From positions 124,001-188,000 of the forward strand of contig CBDFHF010000002.1 of assembly GCA_965247565.1 (NCBI GenBank): a stretch of 64,000 nucleotides of DNA, read 5' to 3'. Source of the DNA: CBDFHF01 sp965247565 (GTDB taxonomy: Bacteria; Pseudomonadota; Gammaproteobacteria; Methylococcales; Methylomonadaceae). Below, piece by piece: positions 1-9,107 of the stretch. A model generated the notes under the pieces. It ran no database searches and was not told the DNA's origin. It saw only the letters and a list, made by a program, of their open reading frames with translations. Within the stretch, counting starts at the first letter, position 1, and each line of letters opens with the position of its first letter. A program made the translations under genes and the position numbers.

Positions 1-1259
1 TCGCCTAAGTCTTTCCGGATCATGGGCCTATGGGTGGGAATTACAACCACTTCGAGGCCATAGATTTTGTTTAACTCAAAGGCTTCGGTATCGGCAGTGC
101 CGGTCATGCCTGACAATTTATCGTATAAACGAAAGTAATTCTGAAAGGTTATCGAAGCCAATGTTTGGTTTTCATTTTGAATGGGCACTTGTTCCTTGGC
201 TTCAATAGCTTGGTGTAAGCCCTCGGACCAGCGACGTCCTGGCATGACTCTGCCGGTAAACTCATCAACAATAACTATTTGATTGTCGGAAACGATGTAG
301 TCGACATCTTTTTTGAATAACACATGCCCACGTAATGATGCGTTTAGGTAGTGCATCAGGCGAATGTTGGATGCATCGTATAAACTGGTGCCTTCCATCA
401 TTAGGCCGTGCTGAACCATTAAGCGCTCAACATGCTCATGACCTTGCTCAGTTAAATATAGCTGGCGTACTTTTTCGTCTACAGTGTAATCGCCGGGCAG
501 TTCTTCAGATTCCTGTTTGGTTAGAAAAGGGATAATGGCGTTGGCTTTTATGTAGATTTCGGTGCTTTCTTCCGTTGGGCCGGAAATGATTAATGGAGTT
601 CTGGCTTCGTCAATGAGGATCGAGTCGACTTCATCAACGATAGCGAAGCTTAAATCGCGCTGAACTTTTTGATCCATGGTGAAAGCCATGTTGTCGCGCA
701 GATAGTCGAAACCGAATTCATTGTTAGTGCCATAGGTAATATCGGCCGCGTAAGCTGTGCGCCGCTCTTCGCTATCGAGTTGACTGATGATAACTCCGGT
801 ACTCATGCCTAAAAAACCGTAAAGCCTGCCCATCCATTCTGAGTCACGCTTGGCGAGGTAATCATTGACTGTAACTACATGCACACCACGGCTTGGTAGG
901 GCATTCAAGTAGGCAGCTAAGGTAGCCATTAGGGTTTTACCTTCACCAGTTTTCATTTCGGCAATTTTGCCGTCATGAAGAATCATGCCGCCGATTAGTT
1001 GCACATCAAAATGGCGCATGCCAAACACCCGAGTGGAGGCCTCTCTAACGGTAGCAAAGGCTTCAGGAATCAAGTTGTCCAGTTTTTCACCTTTAGCCAG
1101 ACGGTCGCGAAATTCTTGTGTTTTTGCTTTTAAAGCATCGTCAGAAAGTTTTTCGTATTCAGAAGCTAACGCATTGACTTTTTTGACCAATGCCCTTTTC
1201 CTTTTTACCAGCCTATCGTTACGGCTTCCTACAACTAATTTAACCAGCTTATTCAGCAT
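1..1259 (-). CDS. secA: Preprotein translocase ATPase SecA, N-terminal part (cut by window edge)
   Basis: SecA is the cytoplasmic ATPase that pushes preproteins through the SecYEG channel. The frame is open from an ATG at 1259 to the left edge, giving about 419 residues of a protein that is usually near 900. Visible landmarks are the N-terminus MLNKLVKLVVGSRNDR, the Q-motif region (MRHFDVQLIGGMILH), Walker A MKTGEGKT, the DEAD-type motif IVDEVDSILIDEARTP, and the start of the preprotein cross-linking domain after SGPTEES. The frame ends at GTADTEAFELNKIYG and VVVIPTHRP, near the second nucleotide-binding fold. No frameshift or stop was seen. The gene diverges from glgP across a 365-base gap. 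Identification is firm; the C-terminal half and zinc-binding tail cannot be judged. Confidence 0.97.
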   Translation of the reverse strand, partial: MLNKLVKLVVGSRNDRLVKRKRALVKKVNALASEYEKLSDDALKAKTQEFRDRLAKGEKLDNLIPEAFATVREASTRVFGMRHFDVQLIGGMILHDGKIAEMKTGEGKTLMATLAAYLNALPSRGVHVVTVNDYLAKRDSEWMGRLYGFLGMSTGVIISQLDSEERRTAYAADITYGTNNEFGFDYLRDNMAFTMDQKVQRDLSFAIVDEVDSILIDEARTPLIISGPTEESTEIYIKANAIIPFLTKQESEELPGDYTVDEKVRQLYLTEQGHEHVERLMVQHGLMMEGTSLYDASNIRLMHYLNASLRGHVLFKKDVDYIVSDNQIVIVDEFTGRVMPGRRWSEGLHQAIEAKEQVPIQNENQTLASITFQNYFRLYDKLSGMTGTADTEAFELNKIYGLEVVVIPTHRPMIRKDLG

Positions 1260-1624
1260 GTTTTTTTCCGGTGTGAATTAAGTAAATGATTGAATCAAAA
1301 CGCGCGATTATATACCCTCCACGGCATTAGTTACAGTTAAAAACATCCTTTCCTGTTCCTTAACTAGAGGTCAATGTTTGAGTTGAATTTAAAAGTCAAT
1401 ATTCAAGATTTTTTTCAGGGTTTTCTTTTACGTCTTTTGTGCATGGGTTGACTAAAAAGCATTGTTACGCGACAGGTGTGCGGCAATAATTCACGGTTGA
1501 CTGTTAGTTCGCGCCTTGATGGTTATGATTACACTCTGAAGTAATCAATCTTAGTTTCCGTCTCCATATTCAGCTAAAATAGACTATTTACAGAAAAATA
1601 TTAACGCATTGAGCAGGGGACAAT
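1260..1624. other. Divergent intergenic region secA / glgP
   Basis: This 365-base AT-rich gap separates the divergent secA and glgP starts. It must hold promoters for both, but I could not pick a convincing -35/-10 pair. The glgP side ends in a good ribosome-binding site, AGGGGA, about 6 bases before its ATG. No ORF or RNA gene was recognised. Confidence 0.5.
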
Positions 1625-4138
1625 ATGCCACATAGAAAGTTTACAAAAAGTAAGCCCAAATCCACCATCTGCGAGCTTCCAGCATTAGGCCTGGAAAAGA
1701 AGCATTTAGTCGCTGATTTTAAGCGCTATTATGGGCATCGATTGGGTAGAGATGAAAATTGCCAATCTCCCCATTATGCTTATGAGGCCTTATCCTTAGC
1801 AATTAGTGACAGGCTAATAGAGCGTTGGAAAATGACCTATAACGCTTATAAGGCATCGGATTGTAAGAAGGCTTATTACTTGTCTATGGAGTTTTTAATG
1901 GGTCGTACGTTAAGTAACGCCATGCTTAACCTAGGCATTAATAACGCAGTCGACGGCGCCATGTACACGTTAGGGTTGGAATTGGAAGAGTTGATAGATA
2001 GTGAGCCAGATGCAGGTTTGGGTAATGGTGGCTTGGGGCGTTTGGCTGCGTGTTTTATCGATAGCTGTGCAACCCTGCAGTTGCCTGTAACAGGTTACGG
2101 GCTGCGTTATGAATATGGCATGTTTTCTCAAACTATTGTCAATGGTGAACAGGTCGAAGAACCGGATCACTGGCTGCGCAATGGTAATACTTGGGAGATT
2201 GAGCGTCTTGAATACAAGCAACGCATCAAGTTCGGTGGATATACCGAAACCCATGTTGACGAAAACGGCCGTAAAAGCGTTTCTTGGGTTAATACACAGG
2301 ATGTGCTTGCCGTGCCTTTTGATACACCCATTCCCGGTTATCAAAATGGTACTGTAAACACTTTGCGTTTATGGAAAGCTACCGCAACCGAGGAGTTTGA
2401 TCTGCAAGAATTTAATGCAGGTGATTATGCGGAAGCGGTAGCTGCAAAGAACACTGCAGAGAATATAACTATGGTGTTGTACCCGAACGACGCCAACGAA
2501 AATGGCAAGGAATTGCGTCTTCGTCAGCAGTATCTGCTCGCATCAGCTAGCTTGCAGGATGTGATTGCGACTTGGGTTGGTCGGCATGGTAATGATTTTA
2601 CTAAGTTTGCCGATAAAAACTGCTTTCAGTTGAATGATACCCATCCCAGTATCGCGGTGGCAGAGCTCATGCGTTTGTTGGTTGATGTTTATGGGGTGTC
2701 TTGGCACGACGCTTGGGCGATAACCTGTAAAACCATGGCTTACACGAATCACACATTGCTCCCGGAGGCTTTGGAAAGATGGTCTGTTAACTTGTTCAAA
2801 CATTTGCTGCCCAGGTTAATTGAAATTATTTTCGATATAAATGCGCAGTTTATGGCGGAGGTATCTGCACGTTGGCCGGGTGATGTTGATCGATTACGTC
2901 GCATGTCCCTGATTGAGGAGGATGCGGAGCAACATGTCAGAATGGCCTATTTGGCTATTGTCGGTAGTCATTCCGTTAATGGCGTTGCCGCACTACATTC
3001 AAAGCTACTTCAGCAAGGTTTGTTTAGAGACTTTTATGAGTTATGGCCAGAAAAATTTAACAATAAAACTAATGGTGTTACTCCTCGCCGTTGGTTGGCG
3101 GCTTGTAATCCTGATTTGGCGGAATTGATTACTAAAACTATCGGTGATGGTTGGTTGACTGATTTGTCGTTGTTGAAAAAATTGGTGCCTTATGCTGATG
3201 ATAAGAAATTTCGTAAGCGCTGGTTTGATATGCAGCAAAGCGCCAAGCAACGCCTCATTGATTTTAAAACCCAAGAGTTTGGGGTTGACTTAAACATCAA
3301 TGCGACTGCTTTGTTTGATGTTCAAGTGAAACGTATTCATGAGTACAAGCGCCAGTTGCTTAATGTTCTACACGTTATTCATCTCTACGATCGCATTAAG
3401 CGCGGTGACACCGCAAACTGGACGGATCGTTGTGTGTTAATCGGGGGCAAGGCGGCTCCTGGTTATTTTATGGCGAAGAGAATCATCAAGCTCATCAATA
3501 ATGTTGCGCAGGTGATTAATAATGACCCTGAGGTGGGTAGCAAACTAAAACTGGTCTTTTTGCCAAATTATCGCGTTTCGGCGATGGAAAAAATCTGCCC
3601 TGCTGCAGATTTATCCGAGCAAATCTCAACCGCTGGCAAAGAGGCCTCGGGCACTGGCAATATGAAATTTATGATGAACGGCGCGCTTACCATCGGAACG
3701 TTGGATGGTGCAAATATAGAAATCCGTGAAGAAGTCGGCGATGATAATTTCTTTTTATTTGGTTTAACTGAGGAGGAAGTTGAGGCTGCTCGTCATCACT
3801 ACAATCCTGTCGCTGTGATTAATCAGGATAAGGATCTGCAGCGTGTTATCGATATGCTAGAGTACGGACATTTTAATCAGTTTGAGCCGGGTATTTTTGA
3901 CGCTATCATCGGTTCCATCAAGAGTCCACATGATCCTTGGATGACGGTTGCGGATTTCCGTAGTTTCGTAGATGCTCAAAAACGGGTGGAAGCAGCTTAT
4001 CAGGATGAGGATCGATGGACAAAAATGAGTATTTTGAATTGCGCGGCTAGCGGCAAATTTTCTACCGACCGGACAATCGCCGAATACAATAAAGATATAT
4101 GGCGGTTAACACCGATAAAGGTCGATACAAGCTATTGA
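1625..4138 (+). CDS. glgP: Glycogen/alpha-glucan phosphorylase
   Basis: The product cleaves alpha-1,4-glucans with phosphate to give glucose 1-phosphate, mobilising glycogen in the cytoplasm. At 837 residues it has normal length for the family (GT35; E. coli GlgP is about 815). Seen in the sequence are the N-terminal YYLSMEFLMGRTL and GNGGLGRLAACF glucan/phosphate-site motifs, the central QLNDTHPSIAVAELMR, VKRIHEYKRQLLNV, and the PLP-binding segment EASGTGNMKFMMNG, whose lysine carries pyridoxal phosphate. The start at 1625 is supported by AGGGGA just upstream. The gene is transcribed alone, away from secA, and is followed by a strong terminator, so it is monocistronic. Nothing looks damaged. 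No other glycogen-metabolism gene lies in the window. Confidence 0.97.
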   Translation: MPHRKFTKSKPKSTICELPALGLEKKHLVADFKRYYGHRLGRDENCQSPHYAYEALSLAISDRLIERWKMTYNAYKASDCKKAYYLSMEFLMGRTLSNAMLNLGINNAVDGAMYTLGLELEELIDSEPDAGLGNGGLGRLAACFIDSCATLQLPVTGYGLRYEYGMFSQTIVNGEQVEEPDHWLRNGNTWEIERLEYKQRIKFGGYTETHVDENGRKSVSWVNTQDVLAVPFDTPIPGYQNGTVNTLRLWKATATEEFDLQEFNAGDYAEAVAAKNTAENITMVLYPNDANENGKELRLRQQYLLASASLQDVIATWVGRHGNDFTKFADKNCFQLNDTHPSIAVAELMRLLVDVYGVSWHDAWAITCKTMAYTNHTLLPEALERWSVNLFKHLLPRLIEIIFDINAQFMAEVSARWPGDVDRLRRMSLIEEDAEQHVRMAYLAIVGSHSVNGVAALHSKLLQQGLFRDFYELWPEKFNNKTNGVTPRRWLAACNPDLAELITKTIGDGWLTDLSLLKKLVPYADDKKFRKRWFDMQQSAKQRLIDFKTQEFGVDLNINATALFDVQVKRIHEYKRQLLNVLHVIHLYDRIKRGDTANWTDRCVLIGGKAAPGYFMAKRIIKLINNVAQVINNDPEVGSKLKLVFLPNYRVSAMEKICPAADLSEQISTAGKEASGTGNMKFMMNGALTIGTLDGANIEIREEVGDDNFFLFGLTEEEVEAARHHYNPVAVINQDKDLQRVIDMLEYGHFNQFEPGIFDAIIGSIKSPHDPWMTVADFRSFVDAQKRVEAAYQDEDRWTKMSILNCAASGKFSTDRTIAEYNKDIWRLTPIKVDTSY

Positions 4139-4157
4139 GTTTCGTCCTTTTAGTGAC

Positions 4158-4186
4158 AAAAAAACCGCCATAAAGGCGGTTTTTTT
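4158..4186 (+). terminator. Rho-independent terminator after glgP
   Basis: A 12-base arm (A-run plus ACCGCC, 4158-4169), a 5-base loop ATAAA and a perfect complementary arm GGCGGT followed by T6 (4175-4186). It begins 19 bases after the glgP stop. The A/T symmetry means it could also work for the convergent gene on the minus strand. Confidence 0.9.
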
Positions 4187-4245
4187 GTTTAAATCAATTA
4201 CGCTACTTTTAAGAGGAGCTAAAAAATACAGGCAGCGAACTCTAA

Positions 4246-4926
4246 TTAGACAAGGTTTTTACGCTTTGCAATTGAAAGTAAGCCGAGCAGACCTGTGCCG
4301 AAAAGCCATACAGCTTGTGGCAGCGGTACAGCACTGACGCCCAAGATTACGCCTTTCTTTTCAATAAAACTATTATGTTGAGAGGCATTGGTTTCAGCGA
4401 TCAAAATATCCTCAATCGTAACGTTGACACTATTCGTTCCAAATCCTGAAACGTCTGCAGACGCAGAGGCCTCCCAGTTTCTGGTTGGAAGAATATAGTC
4501 CGTTTGAGTAAACGCCCAATGTTGTATTATGGGATCCGTTGCTTCGCTTGCTGGCGCACTTAGATCAGCTACTCTTATTTGGCCGCCCGCATCAACAAAA
4601 GAGGTGCTCCCTCTGCTGTAGTAGTCGCCTCTTTCTGTGAGGTTAACTAAGCCAATTTTTGCACCGTTATTTAGCGCAGTTATTTTGACGTTAATGGTTG
4701 AGTTTGTAACGTTAAAATCATCCACGCCGTGTGCTTCGGCGACGAAGGTTGTTGGTGTAAAAAACAGTTGATCGCCACTTACTGAGGGTTCACCGAAAAG
4801 ACCTAGCTGAGCGTCATTGTAAGTGAATGAAACAGTATTGCCATAGACTGTGATAATGGCTGCATTACTGCCGCCTGAGAAAGCGATAACCAATAAAGCA
4901 AAGAGCGTTTTGTAAAAAGTGGACAT
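4246..4926 (-). CDS. Secreted protein with VPLP/PEP-CTERM-type sorting tail
   Basis: This 226-residue protein of unknown function has an N-terminal signal peptide (about residues 1-23, ending near SGGSNAA). Its C-terminal tail is typical of the PEP-CTERM / VPLPA-CTERM class: VPLPQAVWLFGTGLLGLL (motif, hydrophobic helix), then the basic end AKRK. Such tails are known to be recognised and cleaved by an exosortase in the inner membrane, with release to the surface or matrix. The middle is Ser/Thr/Asn/Ala-rich and beta-strand-like with no recognised domain. The ATG at 4926 is preceded by AGGAGT, a good ribosome-binding site. A sigma-54-type promoter lies 100 bases upstream. Convergent with glgP. 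No exosortase gene is in the window. Confidence 0.88.
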   Translation of the reverse strand: MSTFYKTLFALLVIAFSGGSNAAIITVYGNTVSFTYNDAQLGLFGEPSVSGDQLFFTPTTFVAEAHGVDDFNVTNSTINVKITALNNGAKIGLVNLTERGDYYSRGSTSFVDAGGQIRVADLSAPASEATDPIIQHWAFTQTDYILPTRNWEASASADVSGFGTNSVNVTIEDILIAETNASQHNSFIEKKGVILGVSAVPLPQAVWLFGTGLLGLLSIAKRKNLV

Positions 4927-5025
4927 TTCGTTTGACTCCTAAATAATAAAAATTTACGCGATACCGCGCTCAAAAGAGCTAATCGCTATAAAGATGCCAA
5001 ATAACCAGCACCAATTATTTATAAG

Positions 5026-5039
5026 GCAATATTCGTGCC
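5026..5039 (-). promoter_or_regulatory. Sigma-54 (-24/-12) promoter of the VPLP-CTERM gene
   Basis: On the minus strand the sequence reads GGCACG-AATA-TTGC, which matches the sigma-54 consensus GGCACG-N4-TTGC with exact GG-N10-GC spacing. The base before GG is A rather than T. The predicted start, 12 bases downstream, is near 5014, leaving a leader of about 88 nt before the ATG at 4926. PEP-CTERM protein genes in other bacteria are known to be sigma-54 dependent (PrsK/PrsR regulation). Confidence 0.75.
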
Positions 5040-5472
5040 TTAAAACAAATTGCATTATAGATCAAATAATTAAAGCTATAAAATATTTCCACCTCCAATG
5101 GGAGTGTAAACAAATATGACACTTTATGCGGTTTGTATCTCTTATGAGGCTGCATTTTTTGTGTTCGCGAATTCAAGATTAACACCATTTCTCACACCGC
5201 TCCTAATTCTTATATTGTTTTTGGCAAGTTTATGTTGATATTTCTATATCAGTCAAACTTCCCCATGAATTGAATATCAATCGTTCGCTGCCTCAAGGGG
5301 TGTGTAAAAAAAATTGACATACCTCAGTCGTCTTTTCTAAGCCTACGTAACAATGCGCTGAAAAAATTATTTATTGGTCCTACATTGTTTTTATTAAATT
5401 TCTCTTAATAAAATAATTAGTATAAGATTGGTATTATTGAAATATGTCACTATTGTTCCCCGAAAACGATCC
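5040..5472. other. AT-rich intergenic region
   Basis: About 430 bases between the sigma-54 promoter and the next gene on the plus strand. Strongly AT-rich, with no ORF, RNA gene or clear hairpin recognised. Upstream activator sites for the sigma-54 promoter would be expected here, but I could not define one. Confidence 0.4.
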
Positions 5473-6354
5473 ATGACTAATAAACCAGCACCTATTTTAT
5501 TTCTCCCTACTAATATTAAAGGCCGTGATTTTGTTGTCGGCGATTTGCGCGGCGGCTTCGATTTGCTGGCGCAAGCATTGGATGCCGTGTTTTTTAATCC
5601 TCGCGTAGATCGATTGTTCTCAGTTGGTAATGTAATCGGTAAAGCACCGGATTTAGCGCAATGCCTGGATTTTTTTAACAAACCTTATTTTTTCCCAGTA
5701 CTGGGATATAGCGAAGTGGATCTTATTAATCTATACGATTTAATTGGTACCAAAAAGCCGAATTATTTAATCCGGGGCGAGCATGTTCATAAAAAAGGAT
5801 TGGGATGGTGGCTTGATATTGGCGCCGATTTAAAGCTTGCGATCATCAATAAACTTAGGGCTTTACCTATGGTTATTGAAACAATAACTCCATCAGGCTT
5901 AAACGTGGGGGTCATGCATGGCGAAGTTCCAATAGGAATGAATTGGAATACTTGCAAAGCTCATGTGCAGGTTGCTGTTCAAGAGCAGCGGACATTATCT
6001 TGGCTTTTAAGAGGTGGTGAGCGCATGAAGCTTGATAATGGGTCGCCCGTCTCAGGTGTTGATCGTTTATTCGCAGGGCACTCTACTGTTCAACCTGAAG
6101 AAGGTGGGGGGCTCCCTATTTACGGAAATATCGTAATGACAGATACCGGCGCGGCTCTGTCTTCGGCCTCACAATGTGCTGGTTTGTCAATCACTGATAT
6201 GGATTTGTTAGACACGCTTATCATCGAAACGCGCAGATCGAGGCAGGCTCGCCAAAAAAATGGGTCAATAAAATTGAATATTCCTGATGTTGTAAAATTT
6301 TTCGACACTCGAGATGACGTTTCGTTTCCCAAGAATCCTGGTTATGGAATCTAA
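5473..6354 (+). CDS. PPP-fold metallophosphatase-like protein with degenerate metal site
   Basis: About 293 residues. The order of motifs follows bacterial PPP-family phosphatases (lambda phosphatase / ApaH-like), but key ligands are changed. GDxHG is GDLRG, GDxxDRG is GNVIGKA, and GNHE is GYSE. The later MHGE and AGHST motifs, which supply the last histidines, remain. If the alignment is right, four of the usual metal-site or catalytic residues are lost and the protein is probably a pseudoenzyme or binds something else. The frame also opens at a TTG (5428), but the ATG at 5473, giving MTNKPAPILFLP, fits the fold better because the first beta strand starts just after it. Neither start has a strong ribosome-binding site. 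It stands alone between two long gaps. Confidence 0.7.
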   Translation: MTNKPAPILFLPTNIKGRDFVVGDLRGGFDLLAQALDAVFFNPRVDRLFSVGNVIGKAPDLAQCLDFFNKPYFFPVLGYSEVDLINLYDLIGTKKPNYLIRGEHVHKKGLGWWLDIGADLKLAIINKLRALPMVIETITPSGLNVGVMHGEVPIGMNWNTCKAHVQVAVQEQRTLSWLLRGGERMKLDNGSPVSGVDRLFAGHSTVQPEEGGGLPIYGNIVMTDTGAALSSASQCAGLSITDMDLLDTLIIETRRSRQARQKNGSIKLNIPDVVKFFDTRDDVSFPKNPGYGI

Positions 6355-6525
6355 AGCGCTCCAAGAGAGACAACCAGACTACATTCCCATCTAAATCTTT
6401 TAAGCAATTTTCAGTCCAGGCTCGTCAATTTAGCTACGCTTTGATAGACTGCTCGCATTGCTGACTCAATCACTTTTTTTCGAGCGCCTCGCTCGGCTTA
6501 TTTCTATATTTCTGAACAATAACTA

Positions 6526-7503
6526 ATGAAATTAAATGATCAAAAACTCTGTGCATTGGGGTTGGCAGTTGTTCAGGTGGAAGCGCAAGCTGTTGCTGCA
6601 TTAGCGGCACAAATTAATAATGCTTTTGTGGTGGCGTGCAAATTGATGTTTGCCTGTAAAGGTCGTGTGGTAGTGACGGGCATGGGAAAATCCGGGCATA
6701 TTGCTGGTAAAATTGCAGCCACGTTGGCAAGTACCGGTACTCCGGCATTCTTCGTACATCCGGGTGAAGCCAGTCATGGTGATTTAGGTATGATTACCAA
6801 ACAAGATGTGGTACTTGCTTTGTCAAATTCGGGGGAAACCGAAGAAGTTTTAACAATTTTGCCGATTATTAAACGACTTGGCGTGCCTTTGATTGCTATG
6901 ACAGGCAGTGTAAATTCAACTATGGCTAGGTTTGCCACTACGCATATTCATATCAGTGTGGCTCAGGAAGCTTGTCCGTTGGGTTTGGCTCCAACTTCCA
7001 GCACTACGGCGGCTTTGGTGATGGGTGATGCTTTAGCGGTGTCTTTGTTGGAAGCACGTGGCTTTACCAAGGATGACTTTGCCTTATCTCATCCGGGTGG
7101 CAGTTTAGGGCGCCGTTTATTGTTGATGGTTAGGGATGTTATGCATGTGGGTGTTGAGGTGCCATCAGTATCCGATCAGGCTTTTATTAGCGCGGCTTTG
7201 CTTGAAATGACTGAAAAGAAACTGGGCATGACGGCTATTGTTAATGCGCATCAGAAGCTTGTCGGCATTTTTACCGATGGTGATTTGCGCCGTATGTTGA
7301 CTAAAAATCTTGATATTCACAGTACGGCCATTACAGAAGTCATGACATTTAATTGTGCTGTCATAACTGCTGATTTGCTGGCTGCTGAAGCAATGCAGAT
7401 TATGGAGGACAAAAAAATTAACGCCTTGATTGTTGTTGATAATCAGCAACGGCCTATTGGAGCGCTCAATATGCATGATTTAATTCGGGCGGGAATAGTG
7501 TGA
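6526..7503 (+). CDS. kdsD: D-arabinose 5-phosphate isomerase
   Basis: This enzyme converts D-ribulose 5-phosphate to D-arabinose 5-phosphate, the first step of Kdo synthesis for LPS. The 325 residues form a SIS sugar-isomerase domain (about 40-175; VVTGMGKSGHIAGKIAATL and ALSNSGETEEV sit in the phosphosugar site) followed by two CBS domains (about 205-325; FTDGDLRR, and ALNMHDLIRAGI at the end). Length and layout match KdsD/KpsF. It opens an operon: its stop overlaps the GTG of kdsC by four bases. Linkage to kdsC, lptC, lptA and lptB is the classic gammaproteobacterial arrangement and favours the housekeeping KdsD over a capsule KpsF copy. Confidence 0.96.
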   Translation: MKLNDQKLCALGLAVVQVEAQAVAALAAQINNAFVVACKLMFACKGRVVVTGMGKSGHIAGKIAATLASTGTPAFFVHPGEASHGDLGMITKQDVVLALSNSGETEEVLTILPIIKRLGVPLIAMTGSVNSTMARFATTHIHISVAQEACPLGLAPTSSTTAALVMGDALAVSLLEARGFTKDDFALSHPGGSLGRRLLLMVRDVMHVGVEVPSVSDQAFISAALLEMTEKKLGMTAIVNAHQKLVGIFTDGDLRRMLTKNLDIHSTAITEVMTFNCAVITADLLAAEAMQIMEDKKINALIVVDNQQRPIGALNMHDLIRAGIV

Positions 7504-8045
7504 CGGGTGAATTAGAAAATACAGGCTTACTTAGAGAAAAAGCTAAAAATATTAAGCTTTTGATACTTGATGTTGATGGGGTATTAACAGATGGTAGGCT
7601 TTTTTTTGACAACGCGGGTAATGAATATAAGTCTTTTCATGCTCGTGATGGCCATGGTATCAAGTTATTACGTCAGACAGGTGTTGAAATTGCGGTTATT
7701 TCTGGACGCAAGTCCAATACGGTTGCTCTCCGCATGAAAAATTTAGGGATTACGCATGTTTATCAGGGACATGAAAATAAAATTGCCGCATTTAATGAAG
7801 TTATTGAAAAAGTAGGCGTTACCCCGGAGCAGGTTGCTCATTTGGGTGATGATTTATTAGATTTGCCTATCATGGTTCGTGTTGGTTTAGCGATCGCTGT
7901 AAGTGATGCAAATTTTGCAGTAAAACAGCATGCCGACTGGTGCACGGCTACGCCGGGAGGGCTAGGAGCTGTCAGAGAAGTCTGTGATTTTATTATGCAG
8001 GCACAGGGTTGTTTTGACGATATTTTGAATGCTTATCTCGAATGA
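7500..8045 (+). CDS. kdsC: 3-deoxy-D-manno-octulosonate 8-phosphate phosphatase
   Basis: This HAD-family phosphatase removes the phosphate from Kdo-8-P to release Kdo. The 181 residues carry HAD motif I as LILDVDGVLTDGRL (nucleophile and acid/base Asp), motif II in VISGRKSN, and motif IV as HLGDDLLDLPIM; there is no cap domain, as expected for the tetrameric C0 type. The start is a GTG inside the sequence GTGA, where the last base pair overlaps the TGA stop of kdsD, indicating translational coupling. The stop in turn overlaps the ATG of lptC (ATGA). Identification is secure. Confidence 0.96.
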   Translation: MTGELENTGLLREKAKNIKLLILDVDGVLTDGRLFFDNAGNEYKSFHARDGHGIKLLRQTGVEIAVISGRKSNTVALRMKNLGITHVYQGHENKIAAFNEVIEKVGVTPEQVAHLGDDLLDLPIMVRVGLAIAVSDANFAVKQHADWCTATPGGLGAVREVCDFIMQAQGCFDDILNAYLE

Positions 8046-8608
8046 TAAGTGATTATAAGACCTATTTGGCTATTGCCGGCGTTGCTTTGTTAAGCTGGTG
8101 GCTTGCAGAGTTAACGGGGCTGGATGATATTAATCGTGCCACTATCCCACCGCATAGCCCTAACTATTTTAGTAAAGGGTATGTAAAGTGGGAAATGGAT
8201 GAAGCAGGACAGTTAAACAGTAAATTATTGGCCGAGCAGATGATGCATTACAGTGATGATATGACTACGCACACAGTTAAGCCGGTTATGTTTTTTTTTA
8301 ACGACAACGCGCCTCCTTGGGTTATTAAATCAGATACATCCATACTATCGGCTGATGGCAAAGATTTGCTGCTGAATGGTAAAGTTAATATCAGTAGGGC
8401 AAAAGCGGAGGGCGTCACTGAGCTAATAATTAACACCTACAATCTAAAAGTGAAACCTGAAACCAGTTATGCTGAAACCGTTGAGTGGGCGGAATTGCTT
8501 AGTCCTCCTAATGTAACTACCGGTACTGGGATGAAATTGATATTTGCCAAGCCTATTCGCCTGGAATTACTAAGTCATGTGCAGGGAAAATATGAAACAA
8601 AGAAATAA
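8042..8608 (+). CDS. lptC: LPS transport protein LptC
   Basis: LptC is a bitopic inner-membrane protein that receives LPS from the LptB2FG transporter and passes it to LptA. The 188 residues begin with one membrane helix (YLAIAGVALLSWWLAEL, about 6-22) followed by a periplasmic OstA/LptC beta-jellyroll (about 45-175). Length agrees with the family (about 190). The ATG overlaps the kdsC stop in ATGA. The 3' end overlaps the probable lptA start by 17 bases. Position between kdsC and lptA is diagnostic, because LptC sequence itself is weakly conserved. Confidence 0.93.
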   Translation: MISDYKTYLAIAGVALLSWWLAELTGLDDINRATIPPHSPNYFSKGYVKWEMDEAGQLNSKLLAEQMMHYSDDMTTHTVKPVMFFFNDNAPPWVIKSDTSILSADGKDLLLNGKVNISRAKAEGVTELIINTYNLKVKPETSYAETVEWAELLSPPNVTTGTGMKLIFAKPIRLELLSHVQGKYETKK

Positions 8609-9104
8609 AAATAAAGTACTTGGTAGTTGCGCATTATTATTGATGTTACTAGGGTTTAATGCCTTAGCGCTGGAAAGTGACTCCGACCAGCCAATCGTTA
8701 TCGATTCCAATACCGCGACTTACGACGACAAAGAAGCCATCAGTACGTATACCGGCAATGTAGTCTCTGTACAAGGGAGCATCCGCGTAAACTCAGACAA
8801 ATTGGTGGTTTATTTCGTCAACGGTGAAGCAGAAAAACTGGTATTTACCGGAAAGAAAGCCAAGTTTAAGCAAACCCCTAGTGAAGGTGCGGAAGATATT
8901 ACCGGTGAAGCGTTGATTGGTGAGTTTTATCCCAAGAAAAATTTGTTGATATTGATTAATGATGCCACGGTCTGGCAAGGGAGCGGCACTTATTCCAGTG
9001 AGTTGATTGAATACGACATAAAAACTTCTTTGGTCAAAGCGGGTGAGAAAACATCGGATGCCAAAAGGGTTCACGTCATTTTGCAGCCAAAAACAAAAAA
9101 ATAG
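8592..9104 (+). CDS. lptA: Periplasmic LPS-bridge protein LptA
   Basis: LptA forms the periplasmic filament that carries LPS from LptC to LptD. I place the start at the ATG at 8592 (170 residues), because AGGGA lies just before it and a good signal peptide follows (MKQRNKNK, hydrophobic core LGSCALLLMLLG, cleavage near ALALE). An upstream in-frame ATG at 8577 would add MCREN and is less likely. The mature part is an OstA-type jellyroll with DQPIVIDSNTATYDDKE and YTGNVVSVQGSIRV. It overlaps lptC and is followed three bases later by lptB. Confidence 0.94.
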   Translation: MKQRNKNKVLGSCALLLMLLGFNALALESDSDQPIVIDSNTATYDDKEAISTYTGNVVSVQGSIRVNSDKLVVYFVNGEAEKLVFTGKKAKFKQTPSEGAEDITGEALIGEFYPKKNLLILINDATVWQGSGTYSSELIEYDIKTSLVKAGEKTSDAKRVHVILQPKTKK

Positions 9105-9107
9105 CCC

